Under the pieces are notes generated by a model. It saw nothing but the letters and a program-made list of their open reading frames with translations. It did no database searches and was not told the DNA's origin. From Burkholderiaceae bacterium (GTDB lineage Bacteria; Pseudomonadota; Gammaproteobacteria; Burkholderiales; Burkholderiaceae), in the NCBI GenBank assembly GCA_947371415.1, contig CANBPJ010000016.1:1-20820 (forward strand): a DNA stretch of 20,820 nucleotides, given 5' to 3'. Each line of letters starts with the position of its first letter. The first letter of the stretch is position 1. The position numbers and the translations under genes were made by a program. Shown here one piece after another: positions 1 through 12,039 of this stretch.

Positions 1-194
1 GTGTAGTTCAAGCGACCATAGACTTCTTTGCCCTCAAGCACGTGGCCGAAGATCATTAAATACAACACGGCAGTAAGCACTGGTGCCGCAACCGTCTGAA
101 ACGCCACCTTATAAAAGCGCTTAATTTCTTTACGAAGTAGGGTTGGAAAACCACTGCCATAAGATATTGATGGCTGACTGAGAACAGACTTCAT
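1..194 (-). CDS. ABC-2 type transporter permease, N-terminal part only
   Basis: This is the first 64 codons of a membrane permease that runs off the left edge of the window. The reading frame opens with ATG at 194-192, overlapping the TGA stop of the upstream ATPase gene (ATGA overlap), which points to translational coupling. The visible protein has a short polar cytoplasmic start containing LLRKEIKRFYK, then the beginning of the first membrane helix with the run APVLTAVLYLMIFGHVL, followed by EGKEVYGRLNY. This order (amphipathic RKE..RF helix, then helix 1 with an IFG motif) is typical of ABC-2/YadH-like permeases. With the adjacent ATPase it should form an inner-membrane exporter. The substrate cannot be read from the sequence. 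The rest of the gene, including the remaining helices, is outside the window. Confidence 0.85.
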   Translation of the reverse strand, partial: MKSVLSQPSISYGSGFPTLLRKEIKRFYKVAFQTVAAPVLTAVLYLMIFGHVLEGKEVYGRLNY

Positions 195-943
195 CGAGCG
201 CCTCCCGACATGATGTTGACAAAAACATCTTCGAGATCCGTCTTGCCTTCACCATCTTTTTTAACCGAGCCATACTGACTCAATAAATTAGCGGTGGTAT
301 CCAGGGCAACGATCTTTCCTTGCTTGAGCATGGCGATGCGCTGACAGAGCGCCTCAGCCTCTTCCAGGTAATGGGTTGTCAAAACAATCGTATGGCCATC
401 TTGATTCAGGCGGCTAATAAATTGCCAGAGTGATTGACGTAACTCCACATCAACACCCGCAGTAGGTTCATCCAAAATAATCACTGGCGGTCTGTGCACT
501 AAGGCCTGCGCTACCAATACTCTGCGTTTCATACCACCCGATAAAGAGCGCATATTGCTATCAGCTTTACCAGTGAGATCTAGATTAGCCATGATCTCAT
601 CGATCCAAGCATTGTTGTTCCGAATACCAAAATAGCCCGACTGAAATTGCAGGGTTTCGCGCACTGTAAAGAAAGGATCGAACACTAATTCCTGCGGCAC
701 CACCCCCAACATCCTGCGCGCCTCACGAAAGTGACTTTGTACATCAGCACCCATGATTGCAGCATGTCCACTATCCGCAGTAGCCAAACCAGCCAAAATG
801 GAGATCAAGGTTGTCTTACCTGCGCCATTGGGGCCAAGCAAACCAAAAAATTCGCCTTGCTCAATCGACAGAGAAACATGATCTAGAGCTTGTAGTGCTC
901 CATAATTTTTTGATATGTGATTAATTGATATTGCAGCGTGCAT
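191..943 (-). CDS. ABC-2 type exporter ATP-binding protein
   Basis: A 250-aa ATPase with all ABC motifs intact: Walker A GPNGAGKT at residues 37-44, Q-loop Q84, signature LSGGM at 134-138, Walker B VIILDEP at 154-160 and the switch histidine H191. The DEPTAGVD segment and the LTTHYLEEAE tail resemble the CcmA/YadG group that pairs with ABC-2 permeases. Its stop overlaps the start of the permease gene, and its ATG lies 1 bp after the mlaB stop, so it is almost certainly expressed with the mla genes. The last 30 residues form a short polar extension (KKDGEGKTDLEDVFVNI), common in drug, polysaccharide or lipid exporters of this type. Whether it works with the Mla system or is only co-transcribed is inference; its cargo is unknown. 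Confidence 0.93.
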   Translation of the reverse strand: MHAAISINHISKNYGALQALDHVSLSIEQGEFFGLLGPNGAGKTTLISILAGLATADSGHAAIMGADVQSHFREARRMLGVVPQELVFDPFFTVRETLQFQSGYFGIRNNNAWIDEIMANLDLTGKADSNMRSLSGGMKRRVLVAQALVHRPPVIILDEPTAGVDVELRQSLWQFISRLNQDGHTIVLTTHYLEEAEALCQRIAMLKQGKIVALDTTANLLSQYGSVKKDGEGKTDLEDVFVNIMSGGAR

Positions 944-944
944 G

Positions 945-1205
945 CTATGCCAAACCTAATAATTCAGAAACCCCGTAAACACCAGCCAATACTGTCAGTT
1001 TTTCAGGCGCATTTTGTACGGCAATTTGTTGACCATTCGACTGTAATTTTTTCTGCCATGCCAACAATACGGTTAGTACTGTAGAGTCAAAATTCTTCAG
1101 GCCCGCACCATCGATAGTTCTTAAGGCGGCTAGATTGAGAAGCCCTTCCTTTTCCAATTGCACGACATTATCTTGCGTCACTGAGGCTGGTAATAAAAAT
1201 GGCAT
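945..1205 (-). CDS. mlaB: MlaB, STAS-domain regulator of the Mla ABC transporter
   Basis: An 86-aa single-domain STAS protein. MlaB binds the MlaF ATPase on the cytoplasmic side of the MlaFEDB complex and stabilises it. The conserved STAS loop is visible as D40-S41-T42 within LKNFDSTVLTVLLAW, corresponding to the D-T/S segment that carries the functional threonine in Escherichia coli MlaB. The fold pattern (short beta start, DST loop, amphipathic helix, IAVQNAP strand, C-terminal helix) fits. The gene is the sixth in the operon, 24 bp after mlaC and 1 bp before the exporter ATPase. The ribosome-binding site is weak. Assignment rests on the STAS pattern plus its position in a complete mla operon, as STAS sequences alone are poorly conserved. 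Confidence 0.88.
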   Translation of the reverse strand: MPFLLPASVTQDNVVQLEKEGLLNLAALRTIDGAGLKNFDSTVLTVLLAWQKKLQSNGQQIAVQNAPEKLTVLAGVYGVSELLGLA

Positions 1206-1229
1206 CTTCTACTAATCTTTACTTGGTCT

Positions 1230-1877
1230 TTAAGTGGTGGGCTTTGCAGCAGCAAGCTGCTTATTGCGCTCTTGCAAGAACTTCACAAGACCCTCTACAC
1301 CGTTCTGACTAATCTGATTAGCGAATTGATTGCGATAGGCCTCTACCAGCCATACGCCCATGATGTTCATGTCATAGACTCTCCAGCCGTTAGCTGTTTT
1401 CTCAAGTCGATAGTCAAGTGGCACAGGATCACCACGGCCAATCACGACCGTCTTCACAACAACCTCTTTATCGTCGGGCGCTGCACGCAAAGGCTTAAAT
1501 TGGATGGTTTGATCGCGGAGCTGACTTAGGGCGCCAGAGTAGGTACGTATCAGTAAATTCTTAAACTCACTAACCAATTGCGCTTGCTGCTCAGGAGTGG
1601 CCTTTTTCCAATTAGGACCCATCGCCATTTCAGTAGTACGGCGCATATCAGTGTAGGGAACAATCTTCTTTTCCACTAAATCGACAATGCGCGGAATATT
1701 ACCCTTCTGAATCTCGGGATCAGACTTGACGGATGCCATCACGTCAGAAACTACATTCTTAATGAGGCTATCTGGTGTGGATTGATCCACAGCTTGAGCG
1801 CTTGCTCCACCAACAACCAAAAACAAGCTAGATAGCAATACTGCAAAGTATTTTTGAATAGTTTTATGGCTTTTCAT
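1230..1877 (-). CDS. mlaC: MlaC, periplasmic phospholipid-binding shuttle
   Basis: A 215-aa MlaC/Ttg2D protein that carries phospholipid between MlaA-OmpC at the outer membrane and MlaFEDB at the inner membrane. I place the start at the ATG at 1877-1875, not the in-frame ATG 24 bp upstream (1901). The downstream start gives a clean Sec signal peptide (MKSHKTIQKYF, hydrophobic core, cleavage after SAQA) and is preceded by a GAGGA Shine-Dalgarno at 1881-1885, while the upstream ATG has none and would put nine extra residues before the signal. The mature protein shows family hallmarks: VEKKIVPYTDMRRTTEMAMG near the start, then LLIRTYSGALSQ and VVVKTVV. It lies 73 bp after mlaA and 24 bp before mlaB. 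Confidence 0.93.
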   Translation of the reverse strand: MKSHKTIQKYFAVLLSSLFLVVGGASAQAVDQSTPDSLIKNVVSDVMASVKSDPEIQKGNIPRIVDLVEKKIVPYTDMRRTTEMAMGPNWKKATPEQQAQLVSEFKNLLIRTYSGALSQLRDQTIQFKPLRAAPDDKEVVVKTVVIGRGDPVPLDYRLEKTANGWRVYDMNIMGVWLVEAYRNQFANQISQNGVEGLVKFLQERNKQLAAAKPTT

Positions 1878-1950
1878 GTGTCCTCGATCAATACTGGTCA
1901 TTGAGGCTCATTTTAGCCCTTTAACCAAATCTGGCCATGCTCTAGCGCAC

Positions 1951-2697
1951 TTACTCGTAAGGATTTTCGTAAACCGGCATCAGAGGCTCTTCATCATCGC
2001 ACCCCTCGTTAATCTGGTATGCGCGTCTCTGAATATAGGCATCGCGCATAAAGCTGTATTTATCGATGGCTGCTCCATCCAACAAATCACCCGCCTCGAA
2101 ATAGGTATTGCGGGCATTTACTACGCGTAAGCCAGTAATACTGTTCCGCAAGCCAATATTTTTGACATAGCTGAACAAGTAATCAGACTCCAAGTCGGCA
2201 ACCGTACCAAAGGTATCTCGCACGTTACTAGGCCCAAAGAATGGCAATACTACATAAGGCCCAGAGGGAACGCCCCAAACACCAAAGGTTTGACCCCAGT
2301 CTTCCTTATGCTTAGGCAAGCCGCCTGGTGTGGCCATATCAATCAAACCACCCAAACCAAAAGTAGTATTGACTACAACACGCATCAAATCACTAAATGC
2401 GTAGTCTGGCTTGCCCTGCAATAAGTTCTGCAAGGCGGTATAGATATCACTGTAGTTACTAAAGAAGTTATAAATCCCATCCCGCACGAATTCTGGCAAG
2501 ACAAAACGGTAGCCAGTAACTACCGGCTTGAGCAGATAAGCATCTAAACCTTCATTAAACTCAAAGACGGAGCGGTTGAATGGCTCCCACGGATCATGCG
2601 GGGAGGGTTCCACCCCAGCAGGAATAGATGCGCAGCCTACCATGGTCCCAATCACACCCAACAGCACTATGCGCTTGAGCTTTGATAACAACGACAT
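1951..2697 (-). CDS. mlaA: MlaA (VacJ) outer-membrane lipoprotein
   Basis: A 248-aa lipoprotein that sits in the inner leaflet of the outer membrane and removes mislocalised phospholipid, handing it to MlaC. The N-terminus has a signal with lipobox MVGC, giving lipidated Cys22, followed by ASIP. The VacJ signature HDPWEPFNRSVFEFNEGLD follows directly, then the donut-forming helices (GIYNFFSNYSDIYTALQNLLQG), TFGLGGLIDMATPGGLP and the WGVPSGPYVVLPFFGPSNVRDT block. In E. coli mlaA is unlinked to mlaFEDCB; here it sits inside the operon between mlaD and mlaC, as I recall for Burkholderiales. Its ATG overlaps the mlaD stop (TAATG) and it has no convincing ribosome-binding site of its own, so coupled translation is likely. 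The acidic tail (CDDEEPLMPVYENPYE) is not a recognised domain. Confidence 0.95.
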   Translation of the reverse strand: MSLLSKLKRIVLLGVIGTMVGCASIPAGVEPSPHDPWEPFNRSVFEFNEGLDAYLLKPVVTGYRFVLPEFVRDGIYNFFSNYSDIYTALQNLLQGKPDYAFSDLMRVVVNTTFGLGGLIDMATPGGLPKHKEDWGQTFGVWGVPSGPYVVLPFFGPSNVRDTFGTVADLESDYLFSYVKNIGLRNSITGLRVVNARNTYFEAGDLLDGAAIDKYSFMRDAYIQRRAYQINEGCDDEEPLMPVYENPYE

Positions 2698-3179
2698 TAT
2701 TTTGCTGCACCCTTGTCTTGGCCGCTATCGGCAGCCTTGTTATATAAGAACTGGCTAATGAGGTTCTCTAGAACAACTGCAGACTGAGTCTGGGTAATCT
2801 TATCTCCAGCAGCCAACATATCATCGGAGCCGCCAGCCTCAAGACCAATATATTGCTCACCCAGCAAACCGGAAGTCAAAATCTTGGCCGAAGAGTCTCT
2901 AGGGAACTTATAAGCATCTTCAATTGTCATGGTGACTGTTGCCTGATAGGTCTTGTCATCAAAAGAGATATTGGCAATGCGCCCAACCACGACACCCGCG
3001 CTTTTCACTGGTGCACGAGGCTTTAGTCCACCGATATTGTCAAAACGCGCAGAAATTTTATAAGTAGGCGCAAATGAAACGGCATTCATATTGCCGACCT
3101 TCAATGCGAGGAACAAGGCAGCCAATAAACCAATGGCTACAAAGATTCCGACCCAAACATCAATTGCACTTTTTCTCAT
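2697..3179 (-). CDS. mlaD: MlaD, MCE-domain substrate-binding subunit
   Basis: A 160-aa MCE protein. Six copies form a ring on the periplasmic face of the inner membrane that receives phospholipid from or gives it to MlaC. One N-terminal membrane helix (about residues 8-27, DVWVGIFVAIGLLAALFLAL) is followed by a single MCE domain (about 38-118) with the typical FDNIGGLKPRAPVKSAGVVVGRI and LTSGLLGEQYIGLEAGG blocks. A short helix (VVLENLISQFLYNK) then forms the hydrophobic pore tail, and the C-terminus is polar and brief. The length is a little below E. coli MlaD (about 183 aa), mainly because the tail is shorter. A usable GGA ribosome-binding site lies just upstream of the ATG. The stop overlaps the mlaA start by one base. 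Confidence 0.95.
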   Translation of the reverse strand: MRKSAIDVWVGIFVAIGLLAALFLALKVGNMNAVSFAPTYKISARFDNIGGLKPRAPVKSAGVVVGRIANISFDDKTYQATVTMTIEDAYKFPRDSSAKILTSGLLGEQYIGLEAGGSDDMLAAGDKITQTQSAVVLENLISQFLYNKAADSGQDKGAAK

Positions 3180-3200
3180 AAGAGTTCCAGTTTATGCTTT

Positions 3201-3998
3201 CTAATTCGAGAACATCATCGCGGTTAGCAAGAAATCCAAGGCTAAAACCGATAAAGAAGAGATCACTACCGTACGGGTAGTCGCTTGCGACACACCCTCT
3301 GGCGTAGGTTTAGCCTCATAACCCTGATACAGAGCTATAAAAGTCACTGCCACACCAAACACCAAACTTTTAATCAGCCCATTGCCAATATCTGAAAAGA
3401 GGTCTACCCCGCCTTGCATCTGAGACCAAAAGGCACCGGAGTCCACGCCAATTAACGGCACACCAACGAAGTAACCGCCCATCACACCAACAGCAGTAAA
3501 GATCGTTGCCAAAATCGGCATTGCAATAATCCCCGCCCAAAGACGCGGAGCAATCACGCGACTTAAGGGGTCAACTGCCATCATCTCCATGGCACTCAAT
3601 TGCTCACCGGCCTTCATCAAACCGATCTCTGCGGTCAGGGATGTGCCGGCACGACCAGCAAATAACAAGGCGGTAATCACTGGACCCAATTCACGTGTCA
3701 GTGACAGGGCAACCAATAAACCCAAAGCCTGCTCTGAGCCATAGCGATTGAGGGTGTAGTAGCCCTGCAAACCTAAAACAAAGCCAACAAATAAACCCGA
3801 TACCGCGATGATGACAAAAGAGTGATTACCGACAAATAGAATTTGATCGGAAACTAAACGAGGTCTCTTTAACAAAAAACCCGAGCGACAAATGACTGCG
3901 ACAAACATTCGCGCAGCAAGCCCAAGACTGGTTACGTTACGACGAACAAAATATCCAAGATCACCTAAGAGATCTGCAGTTTTATGAAGCATGCTCAT
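3201..3998 (-). CDS. mlaE: MlaE, permease of the phospholipid ABC transporter
   Basis: A 265-aa MlaE/YrbE-type integral membrane permease. It forms the dimeric membrane core of MlaFEDB. The sequence shows the amphipathic N-terminal interface helix, then five or six hydrophobic segments. Family hallmarks are visible: ALSLTRELGPVITALLFAGRAGTSLTAEIGLMKAGEQLSAMEMM (about residues 97-140), containing the conserved EQL.A...M coupling motif, and GYFVGVPLIGVDSG. Its ATG overlaps the mlaF stop (ATGA), consistent with stoichiometric co-expression of ATPase and permease. A second in-frame ATG two codons downstream is possible but makes no functional difference. Confidence 0.95.
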   Translation of the reverse strand: MSMLHKTADLLGDLGYFVRRNVTSLGLAARMFVAVICRSGFLLKRPRLVSDQILFVGNHSFVIIAVSGLFVGFVLGLQGYYTLNRYGSEQALGLLVALSLTRELGPVITALLFAGRAGTSLTAEIGLMKAGEQLSAMEMMAVDPLSRVIAPRLWAGIIAMPILATIFTAVGVMGGYFVGVPLIGVDSGAFWSQMQGGVDLFSDIGNGLIKSLVFGVAVTFIALYQGYEAKPTPEGVSQATTRTVVISSLSVLALDFLLTAMMFSN

Positions 3999-4861
3999 TT
4001 GAGGCTCACCCCAAAATCTTCTTCAAGGCTTTGCCCTGGATAGTGAAACGGCACGGGGCCATCTGGCGAAGCATCCAAAAACTGACGCACAAACGGATCG
4101 GTAGATCTACTCAATTCTGCTGGAGTACCTTGGGCACCAATGCGACCATTAGCAATGAAGTACACATAGTCCGCAATCTCAAAGGTCTCTTCCACATCGT
4201 GCGTTACCAAGAGGCTGGTTGCGCCCAGAGCCTGATTCAAATCCCGAATCAAGCGCGCTGTAATGCCTAATGAAATTGGATCTAAGCCTGCAAAAGGCTC
4301 GTCATACATGATCAAGGGAGGATCAAGTGCAATCGCTCTTGCAAGCGCAACACGCCGTGCCATACCACCAGAGATTTGTGAGGGCATCAAATCGCGTGCG
4401 CCCCGCAAACCAACTGCATTGAGTTTCATTAGCACCAAGGATCGTAATAGCTCTTCACTTAAATCCGTGTGCTCACGCAATGGAAAGGCAACGTTTTCAA
4501 AAACGCTGAGATCCGTAAACAGTGCGCCAAACTGAAAAAGCATACCCATGCGACGACGGGCAGCCATCAATTCAGTGCCGCTCATTTTGCCAATATCGTG
4601 GCCTTCAAATAACACTTGGCCAGACTGCGCGGTGAATTGGCCGCCTATGAGCCTCAGGATGGTAGTTTTGCCACAACCCGAGCCGCCCATAACGGCAACT
4701 ACTTGTCCGCGACGGAACTCCATATTGAGTCCCGATAAAATTTGCCGCTCACCAGGGGCGTAGGAAAAGTTGACATCCTGAATTGCAACGACAACTTCGC
4801 CATGGCCACCGCTAGAGGTTTTTTGCTTCACTTCTACCGGGTTGGAGTGGCTACTGTTCAT
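3995..4861 (-). CDS. mlaF: MlaF, ATPase of the phospholipid ABC transporter
   Basis: A 288-aa ATPase that powers MlaFEDB in the cytoplasm. ABC motifs are complete: Walker A GGSGCGKT at 59-66, Q-loop Q110 in MLFQFGALF, signature ISGGM at 163-167, Walker B LIMYDEP at 183-189 with the FAGLDP D-loop, and switch histidine H221 in LVTHDVEE. QFGALFTDLSVFENV is characteristic of the MlaF/Ttg2A branch. The C-terminal extension (YPGQSLEEDFGVSLK) matches the tail that reaches across the dimer and contacts MlaB in known structures. About 22 extra polar residues precede the first strand. Only 10 bp separate it from the gltD stop and no independent promoter is obvious, so transcription may continue from gltBD. 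Confidence 0.95.
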   Translation of the reverse strand: MNSSHSNPVEVKQKTSSGGHGEVVVAIQDVNFSYAPGERQILSGLNMEFRRGQVVAVMGGSGCGKTTILRLIGGQFTAQSGQVLFEGHDIGKMSGTELMAARRRMGMLFQFGALFTDLSVFENVAFPLREHTDLSEELLRSLVLMKLNAVGLRGARDLMPSQISGGMARRVALARAIALDPPLIMYDEPFAGLDPISLGITARLIRDLNQALGATSLLVTHDVEETFEIADYVYFIANGRIGAQGTPAELSRSTDPFVRQFLDASPDGPVPFHYPGQSLEEDFGVSLK

Positions 4862-4871
4862 ATCCTCGATA

Positions 4872-6335
4872 TTATCGGGGAAGAACGGATGACCCCATTA
4901 AATACTCATCTACTGCATGGGCCGCCTGACGACCTTCACGAATCGCCCAAACCACCAAAGATTGGCCGCGACGCATATCGCCCGCAGCAAATACCTTGGG
5001 AACGTTGGTTTGATAGGCATTTTGGCCCTCGACCGTAGCTTTTGCGTTACCACGAGCATCTTTTTCAACACCAAAGGCATTGAGAACTTGAGCTGCTGGA
5101 GACACAAAGCCCATGGCCAAGAATACTAAATCCGCCTTAATTTCAAATTCAGAGTTTGGCATTTCTGTCATCTTGCCGTCTTTCCACTCCAAACGCACGC
5201 AGATCAATTTCTCGAGTTTGCCGTCTTTGCCCTCAAAACGCTTAGTGGCAACCGACCAATCGCGGTCGCAACCTTCTTCGTGGGAAGAAGAGGTGCGCAG
5301 CTTCGTTGGCCAATATGGCCATACCAAAGGCTTGTTCTCTACTTCCGGTGGCTGTGACATTAGTTCAAACTGAGTAATCTTAGTAGCACCATGACGATTG
5401 GAGGTTCCAACGCAATCAGATCCAGTATCGCCACCACCAATGACCACTACATTCTTGCCGGCTGCAGAAATTTCATTTTTGAAATCGCCTGCGTTTTCTT
5501 TGTTTTGGGGAATCAGGAATTCCAAAGCGTAATGAACGCCCTTCAATTCACGACCTGGCACTGGCAAGTCACGTGGCTGCTCAGATCCACCGCTAATGAC
5601 GACGGCGTCAAAATCTTTCATTAACTGATCAGGTGAAACCGTTTTTGTTGAGTAATTTTTAACCTCAGCACCAATCGCCTCTTTACCAACAAATACGCCA
5701 GTCTCAAACTTCACGCCTTCAGCTTGCATCTGCTCAACACGACGATCGATCAACCATTTTTCCATTTTGAAATCAGGAATGCCATAGCGCAACAATCCGC
5801 CAACGCGATCATTCTTTTCAAAGACGGTAACGTCATGACCAACACGCGCCAATTGCTGCGCAGTCGCCATACCAGCAGGACCACCACCAACAACGGCTAC
5901 TTTTTTACCCGTCTTAGTTTTGGATGGTTGCGGCTTAACCCAATCATTTTCCCAGCCCTTATCAATAATGGCGTGCTCGATAGACTTAATACCAACCGCC
6001 TCGCTATTGATTCCCAAGGTACAAGCAGCTTCGCAAGGCGCTGGGCAAATACGGCCAGTGAACTCAGGGAAGTTATTGGTCGATTGCAAAACATCTAATG
6101 CATTCTTCCAGTCACTATGGAACACCAAGTCATTGAAATCGGGAATGATGTTATTGACTGGGCAACCGTTATTGCAAAACGGAATACCACAGTCCATGCA
6201 ACGTGCGCCTTGTACTTTAGCTTCATCATCCGTTAATGCGGCAACGAACTCTTTGTAGTGATGGAGGCGTTTAACAGGAGCTTCGTAGGTTTCATCTACG
6301 CGCTCAAACTCCATAAATCCAGTGACCTTACCCAT
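4872..6335 (-). CDS. gltD: Glutamate synthase [NADPH] small (beta) subunit
   Basis: A 487-aa flavoprotein that takes electrons from NADPH through FAD and passes them via 4Fe-4S clusters to GltB. The N-terminal iron-sulfur domain contains Cys46, 49, 54 and 58 (CMDCGIPFCNNGCP) and a second group at Cys97, 101 and 105 (CPAPCEAAC). The FAD-binding motif GGGPAG is at 150-155, and a second dinucleotide (NADPH) motif GGGDTG lies near residue 300. The C-terminus has VFAAGDMRRGQSLVVWAIREGR, the FAD-closing motif of this family. The start is supported by an AAGGAT ribosome-binding site six bases upstream. It follows gltB by 47 bp in the same direction, so the two subunits form one operon. Length is normal for the family. 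Confidence 0.97.
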   Translation of the reverse strand: MGKVTGFMEFERVDETYEAPVKRLHHYKEFVAALTDDEAKVQGARCMDCGIPFCNNGCPVNNIIPDFNDLVFHSDWKNALDVLQSTNNFPEFTGRICPAPCEAACTLGINSEAVGIKSIEHAIIDKGWENDWVKPQPSKTKTGKKVAVVGGGPAGMATAQQLARVGHDVTVFEKNDRVGGLLRYGIPDFKMEKWLIDRRVEQMQAEGVKFETGVFVGKEAIGAEVKNYSTKTVSPDQLMKDFDAVVISGGSEQPRDLPVPGRELKGVHYALEFLIPQNKENAGDFKNEISAAGKNVVVIGGGDTGSDCVGTSNRHGATKITQFELMSQPPEVENKPLVWPYWPTKLRTSSSHEEGCDRDWSVATKRFEGKDGKLEKLICVRLEWKDGKMTEMPNSEFEIKADLVFLAMGFVSPAAQVLNAFGVEKDARGNAKATVEGQNAYQTNVPKVFAAGDMRRGQSLVVWAIREGRQAAHAVDEYLMGSSVLPR

Positions 6336-6382
6336 ATCGAATCCTTAGTATCTTTTCTTAATGTCTTTATTTATTAAGTAAC

Positions 6383-11128
<4,746 letters not shown>

Positions 11129-11173
11129 GGTATTTCCGTTTGCCATTAAGGCCTGATCACTTTTAGAGGATCC

Positions 11174-11202
11174 AATATAGGTGAATACCCATGCTGATGC
11201 AA
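11174..11202 (-). promoter_or_regulatory. Probable sigma70 promoter of gltB-gltD (and possibly mla)
   Basis: Read on the minus strand, TTGCAT (11202-11197) is followed after exactly 17 bp by TATATT (11179-11174), a good -35/-10 pair. Transcription would begin near 11167, leaving a leader of about 20-40 nt before the candidate gltB starts at 11146, 11128 or 11116. It is the only pair I saw between the transposase gene and gltB with both good boxes and optimal spacing. The -35 box lies only about 9 bp from the nearest arm of the palindromic element at 11211-11279. Confidence 0.65.
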
Positions 11203-11210
11203 TAGAAATA

Positions 11211-11279
11211 AAATGAGTCTGTCCCATTTAATAATGGGAAGCACCAAAATGAATTCATAATAAAGGGACAGAGTAAAAT
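11211..11279. repeat. 69-bp imperfect palindromic element next to the RAYT gene
   Basis: The outer arms are plus-strand AAATGAGTCTGTCCC (11211-11225) and GGGACAGAGTAAAAT (11265-11279). They match as an inverted repeat at 11 of 15 positions, with the inner 8 bp (GGGACAGA) perfect. Nested in the left half is a perfect 6-bp hairpin, CCCATT-TAAT-AATGGG at 11223-11238. The element lies between the transposase stop (11323) and the gltB promoter. Inverted-repeat DNA beside a REP-associated tyrosine transposase is the expected kind of substrate, so it may be a recognition element or insertion scar. The link to the transposase is inferred; no second copy exists in the window. Confidence 0.6.
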
Positions 11280-11322
11280 CTTGTTATGAGCCGGCCATCG
11301 CATCTCACCAGCAAGATGGTCC

Positions 11323-12027
11323 CTAAGCTATTGAATTTATTGAAATTAATTTCTTTGGCCGGCCACGATATCGGATTATTGCCTGCTCCGGGTTCTCTTT
11401 AAAGAGTTTTTTAGCGTAAATATCGCTCACCCAGGGCTTAGATCGAACTAGTGCTTCGGTAATTTGTCGATCCTCCCAGTGAGGCGCACCCTCTCTTACA
11501 AAGCTCGCCCAAGTCATTTGACGCTCAAAAGGGGTATTACCCAACTTCCAAAAATGCTGATGGTCTACTAACCATGGCTCTGCGTTACCCCCGATATGGG
11601 AGGCAAAGCTAGTCCAATTGGAATCTTGGGGGCTAGATTCAAAGCCGGCTCTGACTGGATTTAATTCTATGTAGCGCTGACAACGCAAGAAATAGTCAGG
11701 ATCTATTAAAGAGGAGCGGTAACGTCCCTCCCAAATGGTTCCTGAGCGCTGATGTTGTTGGTTGAAATACTGGGCATAGCGCCTACCCAAAGATTGCATC
11801 GTTTTGGCCAGTGAATCTGCATTTTGCGGAGTAATCAAGAGATGCACATGATTTGGCATCAATGCAAATGCATGTACTGCAGCGCCAAATTGTTTAGCGG
11901 CCTCACGTAACCAGTCTAAATAGATCCGGCGATCAACATCATTAAAAAACAAGACTTCTCGGTTATTACCCCGAACCATCACATGCATTGCTTGGCCTGG
12001 AATGATGGTGCGTGCTTGCCGTGCCAT
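11323..12027 (-). CDS. REP-associated tyrosine transposase (RAYT), HUH/Y1 family
   Basis: A 234-aa single-strand DNA nuclease of the IS200-like Y1_Tnp/RAYT family. Family landmarks are intact: N-terminal PGQAMHVMVRGNNRE, the metal-binding HUH motif H60-V-H62 in LMPNHVHLLI, the nucleophile region RRYAQYFNQ (Y84/Y87, the latter most likely catalytic), then RSGTIWEGRYRS, and RYIELNPVRAG. The C-terminal third ends in RGRPKK (221-226), an AT-hook-like basic motif found in longer RAYTs. Unlike an insertion sequence, the gene is single, intact and lacks terminal repeats enclosing it. It begins 12 bp after the mrcA stop and may be read from the mrcA transcript. RAYTs generally act on short palindromic REP elements. 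Activity here is not proven, but no disabling change is visible. Confidence 0.9.
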   Translation of the reverse strand: MARQARTIIPGQAMHVMVRGNNREVLFFNDVDRRIYLDWLREAAKQFGAAVHAFALMPNHVHLLITPQNADSLAKTMQSLGRRYAQYFNQQHQRSGTIWEGRYRSSLIDPDYFLRCQRYIELNPVRAGFESSPQDSNWTSFASHIGGNAEPWLVDHQHFWKLGNTPFERQMTWASFVREGAPHWEDRQITEALVRSKPWVSDIYAKKLFKENPEQAIIRYRGRPKKLISINSIA

Positions 12028-12039
12028 TTCTAGAACGAA

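Noticed and set aside
1878..1901. Upstream in-frame ATG at 1901 for mlaC
   Set aside because: It lacks a Shine-Dalgarno and puts nine polar/charged residues before the signal peptide; the ATG at 1877 has GAGGA upstream.
11290..11365. GCCGGCCA repeated at 11290-11297 and 11358-11365, and a CATCT/AGATG hairpin at 11301-11318, as RAYT recognition sites
   Set aside because: The 8-bp repeat has one copy inside the transposase coding region and the hairpin is only 5 bp; both could be chance. The 11211-11279 element is the better candidate.
11323..12027. A complete IS200/IS605 insertion sequence around the transposase
   Set aside because: There is no TnpB, no matching left-end hairpin on the mrcA side (only 12 bp remain there) and the protein is RAYT-like rather than a short IS200 TnpA.
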